From: CAYJPA01 sp964371945
GTDB lineage: Bacteria; Chloroflexota; Chloroflexia; Thermomicrobiales; UBA6265
DNA: 16,164 bases
Direction: 5' to 3'
Assembly (NCBI GenBank): GCA_964371945.1
Contig: CAYJPA010000107.1
Coordinates: forward strand, 1-16,164
In this document: one piece after another, positions 8,010 through 14,862 of the stretch
How the letters are laid out: each line of letters starts with the position of its first letter
How positions within the stretch are numbered: the stretch's first letter is position 1
The notes under the pieces: generated by a model
The model's input: the letters and a program-made list of their open reading frames with translations, nothing else
Told to the model about the DNA's origin: nothing
Database searches by the model: none
Translations under genes and position numbers: made by a program

Positions 8010-9737
8010 CTAAACGCCGAACGCGGTCGCCGGACCAAATGGCGTTACGCCGCCACGAAGCGCCCCTGTAACAGGATCGACCAGGATGCCGTTGGGTCGT
8101 GAGAAACTCGACTGCACGGGAGTCTCCTCCCTGACGATCACATCGTGTCCACGCCGCACAAGCCCTTCGATCACGCGATCAGGCAACCGGGAGTCGACTT
8201 CGACCTTCTTTCCCTCGCAGTGGACTCTTGGGGCGCCAATCGCGTCCGCGGGACCCATTCCATACTCGAGCACGTTCAGGATTGACTGGAAGATGCCCGA
8301 AATGACGCGCCGGCCTCCTGGTGCGCCGATCGTCAAAAACGGCTTGCCTTCCCGCAGCACGAGGACCGGTGTGCCCGCGGTCATGATCCGCTTTCCCGGA
8401 CCGACGGAGACAATCGAACCGGGTTCCGGATCGAACCACATCACCCCGTTATTGAGCACCATTCCAGCTTCAGGAACGACCACGCCTGAGCCAAAATAGT
8501 AGCCAAGGGTCGAGACACACGAGACCATGTTTCGCTTGTCGTCCACGACGGTAAAGTGTGTCGTGTTTCCTTCGCCACCGGCGATGCCGCACTTGTCAGG
8601 CATCTTCCCGGCTTCATTCTCCTGAAACGCCCACGGGTCTCCGTGTCCTGCGCCGGGGGTAGCGGCTGCTGGATCAATGGATCTCAGCCGTTCCGCGGCG
8701 AACGCTTTCGAAACGACACCAGCCGTCGGGGAGGGAGCGAAGTCGGGATCGCCAAGATAGGTAAAGCGATCGGCGAACGCTCGCCGCTGCGCTTCGATTA
8801 CCATGTGCAGCGATGCAACCGAATTGTGCCCCTGTTCCGAGAGTCGACAACCTTCGACAATATTGAGCATCTCGAACGTTGTTGGGGCGCCATTCGTTTC
8901 AGGCGAAGCAATGAGTTGATATCCATTGTAGCTGCCCGTCATCGGTGGCTCGAAGATACGGGCAGAATATGTCGCGAGGTCTTCTTCGTCGAGCAGGCCG
9001 CCGTTGGCCCTCATGTCTTCTGCAATGAGCCGCGCGGTCTCGCCCCGATAGAAGCCCTCGGCGCCATGTTCTGCAATGCGCTGAAGGGACTCAGCAAGCC
9101 ACGGCTGAACGACCCGGTCGGCCGGATTCAGAAACGATTCTGGGACAAATGGATTGCCGTCGCTTCTGAACAACATCTGGCGAGAGCCAGGAAACTGCTT
9201 CAGCCGGGCTGAATGTATGGCCGTCGTGTAGGAGACATTCCAATCGATGTCGAAGCCATCGCCGGCGAGACGGATAGCCGGCGCAAGCACCTCGGCCAGA
9301 GGAAGTCGCCCAAATCTCGTGTGTGCCTCGCACAGACATGCGGGCATTCCTGGAATAGCCACCGAAAGATGTCCGGTGTTGTTCGCGTCGTTTCGAACCG
9401 CTCGCCATTGGTAAACACCAGACCGCTCCGTGTTATCAATCAGTTCGAATACCCCAGGGTGAATTGATCGGGGCAAGGGGGCGGTACCATCGATGGCAAT
9501 CGACTTGCCGGTTTCAGCATCGTGGTAAACCAACACCGCGATACCGCCAAGACCGCTGTTGTACGGCTCTACGACGCCAACGGCGAAACCGACCGCGACC
9601 GCGGCGTCGATCGCGTTTCCGCCTTTGTCGAGAATCTCCGCTCCTGCTGCAGCCGCCAGGGGATGCATCGCCGCTGCCATGCCGTGCTGAGCAACTGCCT
9701 CGGTTTTCCGGTAGTTGTATTCCGTTTTTTTCGACAT
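8010..9737 (-). CDS. gamma-glutamyltransferase-like Ntn hydrolase
   Basis: A 575-aa proenzyme of the GGT family. It should self-cleave before the nucleophile Thr392 in NTTHFT to give subunits of about 391 and 184 residues, close to classical GGT. GAPGG (471-475) supplies the oxyanion region. Two substrate-binding positions differ by hand alignment to E. coli GGT. The arginine of the DFREMAP motif (Arg114) is replaced by Thr85 in IDGTAPLP. The SSMSP serines become roughly TAGTP (453-457). Recognition of a gamma-glutamyl alpha-carboxylate is therefore doubtful, and an acylase or amidase role on another substrate is plausible. No signal peptide is present, so it acts in the cytoplasm on imported compounds. 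ATG with GAGGA about 8 bases upstream. It sits between a peptide-binding protein and its permeases, which ties its substrate to the importer. Confidence 0.93.
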   Translation of the reverse strand: MSKKTEYNYRKTEAVAQHGMAAAMHPLAAAAGAEILDKGGNAIDAAVAVGFAVGVVEPYNSGLGGIAVLVYHDAETGKSIAIDGTAPLPRSIHPGVFELIDNTERSGVYQWRAVRNDANNTGHLSVAIPGMPACLCEAHTRFGRLPLAEVLAPAIRLAGDGFDIDWNVSYTTAIHSARLKQFPGSRQMLFRSDGNPFVPESFLNPADRVVQPWLAESLQRIAEHGAEGFYRGETARLIAEDMRANGGLLDEEDLATYSARIFEPPMTGSYNGYQLIASPETNGAPTTFEMLNIVEGCRLSEQGHNSVASLHMVIEAQRRAFADRFTYLGDPDFAPSPTAGVVSKAFAAERLRSIDPAAATPGAGHGDPWAFQENEAGKMPDKCGIAGGEGNTTHFTVVDDKRNMVSCVSTLGYYFGSGVVVPEAGMVLNNGVMWFDPEPGSIVSVGPGKRIMTAGTPVLVLREGKPFLTIGAPGGRRVISGIFQSILNVLEYGMGPADAIGAPRVHCEGKKVEVDSRLPDRVIEGLVRRGHDVIVREETPVQSSFSRPNGILVDPVTGALRGGVTPFGPATAFGV

Positions 9738-9802
9738 TCAAGATTCCTCGTCAACTTGTTTCCGCGTGAAGCGGAGAACAACGTGATGTTGATCGGACGC
9801 TT

Positions 9803-9833
9803 GCGAGAGGGGTGACTCGAATACCCCTCTCGC
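9803..9833 (-). other. stem-loop between binding protein and hydrolase genes
   Basis: A perfect 11-bp inverted repeat, GCGAGAGGGGT and ACCCCTCTCGC, with a 9-base loop, 21 bp after the stop of the binding-protein gene. No T-run follows on the - strand, so it is a poor intrinsic terminator. At this place in binding-protein operons such hairpins usually protect the 3' end of the upstream message or allow partial read-through, giving more binding protein than permease. That role is inferred. Confidence 0.7.
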
Positions 9834-9854
9834 GGTGTGACATTCTGGCGCTAC

Positions 9855-11480
9855 TTACTCAGCAATCCAGGCCTGCTTCATCGCGGTTCGCCGGGCGGAG
9901 TAGAGCGGGACGTAGTTTTGTATTCGGTTGCGGAGCCCCTCATAGTTGAGCGCGTTGTACACATACGACTGCGGCGTCCCGTCTTCCCACATAAACCATT
10001 CCGCCTCATGGAGAAGGCTCTTGAACTCTTCCCGGTCAGTCGACTGAGCTGCTCGATCGAGCAGGTCATCGACCGTCGCATTGGAGTAAGCGGGTCTATT
10101 CGCTCCGCCATCGGTGTGGAAAATCGGCCACAGGTAATTCAGGGGATCGGGTTGGTAGGTCTGTCCAATGACCAGAGCCTCGAAGTTGGAAGCGCCCCAG
10201 TCCTGGATGTAAGTGCCGTACTCCAATTGATCCAATTGGACATCGATTCCGATGTCTTGCCAGTTTTGCTGCGCAACCAGGGCAATCGCGATGTGCTCCG
10301 GTCTAGAGCCTTTGATACTGAGTTTGAATCCGTCTCCAAAGCCTGCATCGGCAAGGAGCTGCCTGGCGCCGTCGAGATCGGGCGTTGAAAACCACGCGGG
10401 GAGCTCGTCTTCGGACAGCGCCCACTCTCCAAATCCAGAGGGAATGAGTCCGGTCAGCGTCGCACCCCCGAATCGCGCTTTGTCGATCATGTCAAAGCGA
10501 TCCAGTGAAATGTCCAGGGCCTTGCGGACGCGGTTATCGGCCAGTGGCCCTGTGCTGCAGTTATAGACAACACGCAGCATGTAGACCTTGGGGTGTTCGA
10601 CGACCGTAATGTCCTCTTCTCCGTCGAGCCGGGAGGCGGCTTCAGCATAAAGATCGACGTAATCAGCCTGACCGCCCCGAATCCATGACACCCGCGTATC
10701 TTCTTCGACCATGAGTTTCAAAATGAGCTCGTCGAGATAGGGCTTTGGAGCGTCCCAGTAATCGACATTTCGCTCAAATCGGACGTAATCACCGGAGCGA
10801 ATCTCGGCGACGCGGAACGGACCGGTTCCCATCGGATCGGTCTTGAGGTCGCGGCTCTCCGCCGCGCCCTCCGGGATAATCGCCGTCCCGAGGAGGTTTC
10901 CGAACGTTTCAAGCAAAAAGAGGCGAGGTTGGCTGAGGGTGAGCTGGATCGTCGCATCGTCGATGATCTCAATTCTGGAGATTGCGGCGATGTTCGAGCG
11001 GTGTGGAGATCCATTGTCCGGATTCTGGATACGCTCGAGCGAGTACTTGACGTCAGCCGCCGTCAATGGGCTTCCATCATGCCAGGTGACACCTTGTCGA
11101 AGGTGAAAAATGTATGTGAGTGGATCAGGATTCTCCCATGACGCGGCCAGGGCAGGAGCCACATTCCCATCCATATCAAACTGGGTGAGACTCTCATAGA
11201 CGTATTCCCACGCCTGCATGCTTGCGAACAGCGCATTCGTATGGGGATTCAGATCGACCCAGTCCGCTTCGGTAACCACCGTCGCCGATCCGCCTTGCAC
11301 CGGTTCACCCTGAAACACAGCATGCAGCAACCGCTGAACACTACTGCCCCGGGCCATCGTTCCCTGTGCTTGTGTCAAAGCAGCAGCCGGAATGACTAGA
11401 CTCGAACTGCCCAAGAGCTGCAGAGCGCGTCGCCGGGAGAACGCCGGTGTTCGACCGATGTTCGAAATTCCATGAGTCAT
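9855..11480 (-). CDS. extracellular peptide/nickel-type substrate-binding protein (SBP family 5), Tat signal
   Basis: A 541-aa solute-binding protein of the DppA/OppA type that delivers ligand to the DppBC-like permeases. The N-terminus carries a Tat-type signal: SRRRALQL at 15-22 followed by a hydrophobic stretch ending near AAALTQA (32-38). No lipobox cysteine is visible, which is unusual for a single-membrane host. The mature part shows YVYESLTQFDMDGNVAPALA, LRQGVTWHDGSPLTAADVKYS and GTGPFRV, all standard for the family. I chose ATG 11480 because GGAAGGAG lies 8 bases upstream and the signal peptide starts there; the open frame extends to 11645 only as run-through into the regulator. The gene lies 103 bp after the lacI-type gene. 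A strong stem-loop follows it. The ligand is not predictable; family members bind peptides, opines, glutathione, sugars or nickel. Confidence 0.93.
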   Translation of the reverse strand: MTHGISNIGRTPAFSRRRALQLLGSSSLVIPAAALTQAQGTMARGSSVQRLLHAVFQGEPVQGGSATVVTEADWVDLNPHTNALFASMQAWEYVYESLTQFDMDGNVAPALAASWENPDPLTYIFHLRQGVTWHDGSPLTAADVKYSLERIQNPDNGSPHRSNIAAISRIEIIDDATIQLTLSQPRLFLLETFGNLLGTAIIPEGAAESRDLKTDPMGTGPFRVAEIRSGDYVRFERNVDYWDAPKPYLDELILKLMVEEDTRVSWIRGGQADYVDLYAEAASRLDGEEDITVVEHPKVYMLRVVYNCSTGPLADNRVRKALDISLDRFDMIDKARFGGATLTGLIPSGFGEWALSEDELPAWFSTPDLDGARQLLADAGFGDGFKLSIKGSRPEHIAIALVAQQNWQDIGIDVQLDQLEYGTYIQDWGASNFEALVIGQTYQPDPLNYLWPIFHTDGGANRPAYSNATVDDLLDRAAQSTDREEFKSLLHEAEWFMWEDGTPQSYVYNALNYEGLRNRIQNYVPLYSARRTAMKQAWIAE

Positions 11481-11583
11481 CGCGTGATCTCCTTCCATAC
11501 AGCATGTGTCTCGGATTCCTGGCGACTCATCCGACGCCGGTCGCCTTTGCTTTTTGCGCTCGCGTAGAGACGGGCCTCCCTTC

Positions 11584-12633
11584 TCAAGAACCATCCGAAT
11601 AGGCACGACACGAATCGCGAGATTCAAAAGTTGTGGGAATGACAACCGTTATGGGATCGGTTTGCGACGCTAGCCGCTGCTCCGGAACCGCATTCAGCCG
11701 AACGAGGAGTCGTTCGGCGGCAAACCGGCCCATGTCAACGAGCGATCGTGAAATCACCGATACGGATGGATTACCAATGCGCATGAGATCGGTATCGTCA
11801 TAACTCACGAGCGAGATATCGTCGGGGACACGCATATTCCGATCACGCAGTGCTAGAAAGACTCCGACCGAAATCTGGTTTCCACCCGAAATGAGTGCAC
11901 TTGGAGGATTTTGGTGGTCGAGTAATTGGTGTGTCTGTTCCATACCGAACGAGGTCGCAAAGCCACCTCGGCGAACGAGGCTCATGTCCATCGACAGCCC
12001 TGTCCGGCTCCAGGCGGATTCGACCGCTCTCCAGCGCTCGCGACCGGGCCGCAGATCCAAATTCCCGCCGATGTAACCGATGCGGCGATGGCCAAGCTGA
12101 GCGAGGTGCTGAACAGCGGCAAACGTGCCTGGTTGGTAGTCGGTGACTACCGCGTCGGTCGCGACGCCTTCGATTTCGCGATCGACGAGCACTATCGGAA
12201 CATTCGCGCGTCGCATCTCGGCCTTCAGAGAGTCATTGGTTTCATCTGAAATCGCGAGGATGAACCCGTCCACCCGATGCCGGCGAAGGTGTGTGAAGCG
12301 CTGGGTGTCCAACTCGGCATCCTTGCCGGATGTCGACAAAATCATCGTGTAGCCATTCTCCGCGAGAACGGTGTCGACCCCTTGCGCCATCGCGGCGAAA
12401 ACGAGATCGAGCAGATCACGAACGATGAATCCGACCGTGTGAGTCGCCCGCGTCCGCATCGATCGAGCCAGATGATCCGGCTCGTATCCAACTTTTCTCA
12501 TGACATCAAGAACACGCTGTCGAACGTCGTCACGAACATACTCACGGTTGTTGACCACGCGCGAGATCGTCGCGACCGACACATTCGCTTGCTGCGCGAT
12601 CTCTTTCATGGTGGTTCGAGGACGATCTGTCAT
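11584..12633 (-). CDS. LacI-family transcriptional regulator
   Basis: A 349-aa regulator with an N-terminal helix-turn-helix (TMKEIAQQANVSVATISRVV, about 8-27) and hinge helix (LARSMR, 55-60). A periplasmic-binding-protein-like effector domain follows to the end. ATG 12633 is preferred: GGATAGG lies about 8 bases upstream. A GTG at 12642 would add three residues. It is the first gene of the - strand cluster, ahead of the binding protein. The promoter above it carries a LacI-type palindrome over the expected transcription start, so it probably represses itself and, through read-through, the transporter and enzymes. The inducer is likely the imported compound or a breakdown product (inference). 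It is cytoplasmic and DNA-binding as a dimer. Confidence 0.92.
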   Translation of the reverse strand: MTDRPRTTMKEIAQQANVSVATISRVVNNREYVRDDVRQRVLDVMRKVGYEPDHLARSMRTRATHTVGFIVRDLLDLVFAAMAQGVDTVLAENGYTMILSTSGKDAELDTQRFTHLRRHRVDGFILAISDETNDSLKAEMRRANVPIVLVDREIEGVATDAVVTDYQPGTFAAVQHLAQLGHRRIGYIGGNLDLRPGRERWRAVESAWSRTGLSMDMSLVRRGGFATSFGMEQTHQLLDHQNPPSALISGGNQISVGVFLALRDRNMRVPDDISLVSYDDTDLMRIGNPSVSVISRSLVDMGRFAAERLLVRLNAVPEQRLASQTDPITVVIPTTFESRDSCRAYSDGS

Positions 12634-12669
12634 CGGCAGCACCTATCCCGGGCAAGGACTCGCGGCATA

Positions 12670-12700
12670 TCTGAAATCGTTATCTGATATCGATTTCAGA
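12670..12700. promoter_or_regulatory. probable LacI-family operator
   Basis: An 18-bp near-palindrome TCTGATATCGATTTCAGA (12683-12700) with a central CG and a single mismatched pair, the layout of LacI-family operators. A further TCTGAAATCG half (12670-12679) forms a perfect 10-bp inverted repeat with the right arm, across 11 bases. The block begins at the -10 box and covers the predicted start of transcription, so bound repressor would block initiation. No second copy was seen ahead of the binding-protein gene. Confidence 0.75.
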
Positions 12701-12728
12701 CTTTACCGATGTGTTGGTGCATTGTCAA
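12700..12728 (-). promoter_or_regulatory. sigma-70-type promoter of the regulator/transport cluster
   Basis: On the - strand a perfect -35 box TTGACA (12728-12723) is followed after exactly 17 bases by TAAAGT (12705-12700), four of six matches to TATAAT. Transcription should begin near 12693, inside the operator and about 60 bases ahead of the regulator start codon. It is the only promoter-like element I could find in the cluster, so all seven genes may depend on it. Confidence 0.72.
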
Positions 12729-12820
12729 TAGCAGGCTCCGCGCTCGGATCTCGCCATCACATCCGAGAAACTGGTGGGGAATACCCGTGCCGTTGCGACC
12801 GCATCAAGCTCACCTGATTG

Positions 12821-12961
12821 TCACCATGCAGAAGCGGTCAACGCCCTCTCCTCTGATCGGTCGACGAGTCGTTGCGTCGCCAATCGCAGTTTGGCTTGTC
12901 GCTGTCGATACTCATCGAGCAGGAAATCGGGATATTGAGGCTGATCCACATGCTTCTCCAT
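12821..12961 (-). pseudogene. 5' stump of a second M24 peptidase gene
   Basis: An ATG opens a 46-codon frame beginning MEKHVDQPQYPDF, then LLDEYRQRQAKLRLA. It matches residues 1-28 of the intact M24 peptidase at nearly every position. After about codon 29 (near 12875) the match ends and the frame runs into unrelated sequence to TGA at 12821-12823. Most base differences in the matching part are silent third-position changes (for example CAG/CAA, TTT/TTC, TAC/TAT). The copy therefore seems to have evolved as a working gene before it was truncated. The break lies just upstream of the regulator's promoter. Confidence 0.85.
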
Positions 12962-13177
12962 GAATGGAAGGAGTCACCCCGGCCGGCGCCGAATCTGGGA
13001 CGGCAGTTGGATGCTTTCAGCGCTCGCGAAATCCTAATCGGGTACTTGAAAGGGCGAGCCAGTAGAGCGATCTGCCGGTCTGCACGCCGACGCCAGCTTC
13101 ATTCGAACCGTCGTCCGAATGCGCCACATTGACCGGCCTCGCGCCCTTCTCCTCCGCCTACGCGCAGTGCGCGCTTG
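12875..13177. repeat. diverged direct repeat, right copy (M24 5' stump plus upstream region)
   Basis: Matches 3750-4087 in the same orientation. The matching blocks are the start codon region, the leader (GAATGGAAGGAG then CACCCCG, + strand), a CTTCATTCGAACCGTCG block near 13098 and the CCTCGCGCCCTTCTCC block near 13138. Insertions and deletions separate the blocks. Boundaries are by eye. With the left copy it brackets the IS3-type remnant and the whole catabolic cluster. Confidence 0.72.
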
Positions 13178-13729
13178 AGAATCCTCGCTGTTCTCATCTG
13201 AAGACGTTCGTTCTCTGAGCGACTTCGACAGCAGTTGCCCCAATCTGTCGTCGTGGAGCTGGTAGACGACTGCCGGGAACCAAAAGACGAGCACGAGGAA
13301 GATCGCGTTCAGGGCCCACCAGGCATAGGCTCCGAACAGAAAAGTCAGGGCTTCGGGCCACATGAGTTGAAGCAGTGCCCAAACGCCAGCCAATCCCGAT
13401 AGGACGCCGATCCACCGCAACAACCAGCGCTGCAGCCGATACCAGGTCTCGACGTTTGTGCCGTCTGCCGTTGAGAGCAAGCGCCCATGAAGAGCAAGCG
13501 TTGATCCGGTCACGAGCTCCGATGGATATGAAGTGGCGCCTATCCAGATGACAAAGCCGTCCGCGTAGACCGTGGCAAAGACCAACGAGGTGTAGCGCTT
13601 CTTCGGTTGTGGAGTCGGCATGTTGGTTCCGACCAGAAGCCAGATACGACGCTCGCACTCTTCGCGGCTCAGGTTTGTCGTGAAGTGACGGAAACCCAAT
13701 ATACGCACGTCAATCAGACCTCGCGACAA
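13034..13729 (-). CDS. two-TM membrane protein of unknown function
   Basis: About 231 aa. The N-terminal part reads FTTNLSREECERRIWLLVG, then GFVIWIGATSYPSELVTGSTLALHGRL and DGTNVETWYRL. This matches a pattern I have seen in small bacterial membrane proteins whose name is not known to me. Two hydrophobic helices follow at about 105-125 and 133-158, then a polar segment and a 45-residue arginine-rich tail (ARRRRRRARGR). The tail lies within the repeat shared with the M24 upstream region, so it may be run-through rather than an original domain. The start is uncertain: TTG 13729 is the longest, while GTG 13708 has a GAGG about 10 bases upstream. It points toward the M24 stump, as if the two once formed a gene pair. 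I assign no function. Confidence 0.6.
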   Translation of the reverse strand: MSRGLIDVRILGFRHFTTNLSREECERRIWLLVGTNMPTPQPKKRYTSLVFATVYADGFVIWIGATSYPSELVTGSTLALHGRLLSTADGTNVETWYRLQRWLLRWIGVLSGLAGVWALLQLMWPEALTFLFGAYAWWALNAIFLVLVFWFPAVVYQLHDDRLGQLLSKSLRERTSSDENSEDSQARTARRRRRRARGRSMWRIRTTVRMKLASACRPADRSTGSPFQVPD

Positions 13730-14049
13730 ACACCATCGGCGAGCATCACTTTTGGGGATTGGGAGCCGGGTATTCCGACTGCCGTTGCTTTCGAACTACT
13801 TTGGTTACTGTTGCCGCTGCTCGATTCGTGGATTCTAGGACAGTCGTCGATGTCGATGCTGAGACAATGTCGTCGCTCGCGCCGGAGCACGGCTTCCAGC
13901 CGCGCAACGAATGAAGGGATGACTGCCACCACCGTCATGTTGAGTAGTCATGACCGGTTCGGACGCCTCCAGTGCATGAATAGCTGCTGTGTACTTGCCT
14001 ACGTTCGAGGGAGTTTTCATATCAGCATGTCGAGAGAGCACTCGTTCGA
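13730..14049. other. gap with no convincing gene
   Basis: Open frames here lack SD sites and family-like motifs. A short + strand frame ends at TGA near 13912 after ARFVDSRTVVDVDAETMSS, and the frame of the next gene is open back to TAG at 13981-13983. Both could be decayed remains of the front of the downstream gene. Nothing else is recognisable. Confidence 0.35.
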
Positions 14050-14580
14050 TTGTCGTCGGCTGGGGACGTCGTGGACGTTATCGCTTGTATCCATGCCTCG
14101 CCGGGTTCACCGGCGAGGCTTCATGCAGCGGTCAAGGTCTGGCTCGGTCCTAGTGCAGATTGGATCGTGCCTGTTCCCGACACGAGAACACAGACGCAGC
14201 GCGTCCTGGAACCAATCGAGGTCTTCTTCGCATGCCTGAATGCGGGCGATCCACTGCGAGCACTTGGAACCATGCCCGAGTCGTCGATCGTGTCGTCGTT
14301 TCCGTTGCTGGGGAGCCTGCTCGACTCCGACATCTTTGTGAATCCGATTCCGCGCACCAGCGCCGAATGGGTCACGATCGTTTCAGTGGCAGGGGTGCAA
14401 TACACTGTCGACCAACGAATCTGCGCGATCGTTTCGTTTGACGATCCCAGGCTCGAATCCACCAGTCCGAACGTTGCGCAGTTCGTCGTGCGCTCCACGG
14501 GCGATGACTGGGTGATCGACGAGATTACCCTTCTCACGCTTGATTTGTGGCAGCCAGGCCAGCTCACTCTCAGCACTTGA
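14050..14580 (+). CDS. NTF2-like domain protein, 5' end uncertain
   Basis: Up to 176 aa from a TTG at 14050. From about residue 53 it reads LEPIEVFFACLNAGDPLRAL, a first helix typical of SnoaL/NTF2-like domains. Later come AEWVTIVSV, RICAIVSFDDP and FVVRSTGDDWVIDEITLL, the usual run of beta strands ending in a 'W-hydrophobic-IDE' strand. In Chloroflexota-like genomes such domains often sit in secreted lipoproteins, but no signal peptide or SD is visible here. A perfect 10-bp hairpin (14095-14119) lies inside the first part of the frame. The true start may be lower, or the front of the gene may be lost. The domain call is inference from pattern; catalytic activity is not implied. Confidence 0.55.
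   Translation: MSSAGDVVDVIACIHASPGSPARLHAAVKVWLGPSADWIVPVPDTRTQTQRVLEPIEVFFACLNAGDPLRALGTMPESSIVSSFPLLGSLLDSDIFVNPIPRTSAEWVTIVSVAGVQYTVDQRICAIVSFDDPRLESTSPNVAQFVVRSTGDDWVIDEITLLTLDLWQPGQLTLST
14095..14119. other. strong GC-rich hairpin
   Basis: A perfect 10-bp inverted repeat, GCCTCGCCGG and CCGGCGAGGC, around the 5-base loop GTTCA. Only TT follows on the + strand, so it is at best a weak terminator-like element. Its position inside the first codons of the assumed NTF2-like frame suggests that the real coding start is downstream, or that the region is a decayed intergenic spacer. Confidence 0.6.
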
Positions 14581-14862
14581 CTGGCACTCGCGATTGCCTT
14601 AGCTATGGCTGAATCCGACATCGAACGGCGTTGCTTTTGATCAGTCTGGTCACAACAGGGTTCCGAAGCGCTGCTTGTCCCCGCGAGTGGCGCATGTACT
14701 CTGTACTGGAAGCGCTTCGTTGGCGTAGTCGGATGACCTCTGAGCGCACTTCAGTGCGGTGCGATTTCACGGTTCAGGGATTGCACATCCTGGTCGAGAG
14801 CCGGTTGCTCGAATAACACGGTATGTCATCCAGGCGTGTCATTTTAGGGAGGGGCCCCGGAA
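14581..14862. other. spacer without recognisable gene
   Basis: A 61-codon frame from 14631 to 14816 has no SD and no motif I know, and I treat it as chance. The last 20 bases hold GGGAGG at about 14848, the ribosome binding site of the following secreted-protein gene. I see no tRNA, repeat or terminator. Confidence 0.4.

Noticed and set aside
13607..14239. 210-codon + strand frame
   Set aside because: It overlaps the better supported two-TM protein and the NTF2-like frame, has no SD, and its composition (Ser/Arg-rich) looks like frame noise.
14631..14816. 61-codon + strand frame in the spacer before the secreted protein
   Set aside because: No SD, no known motif and no context; not supportable as a gene.
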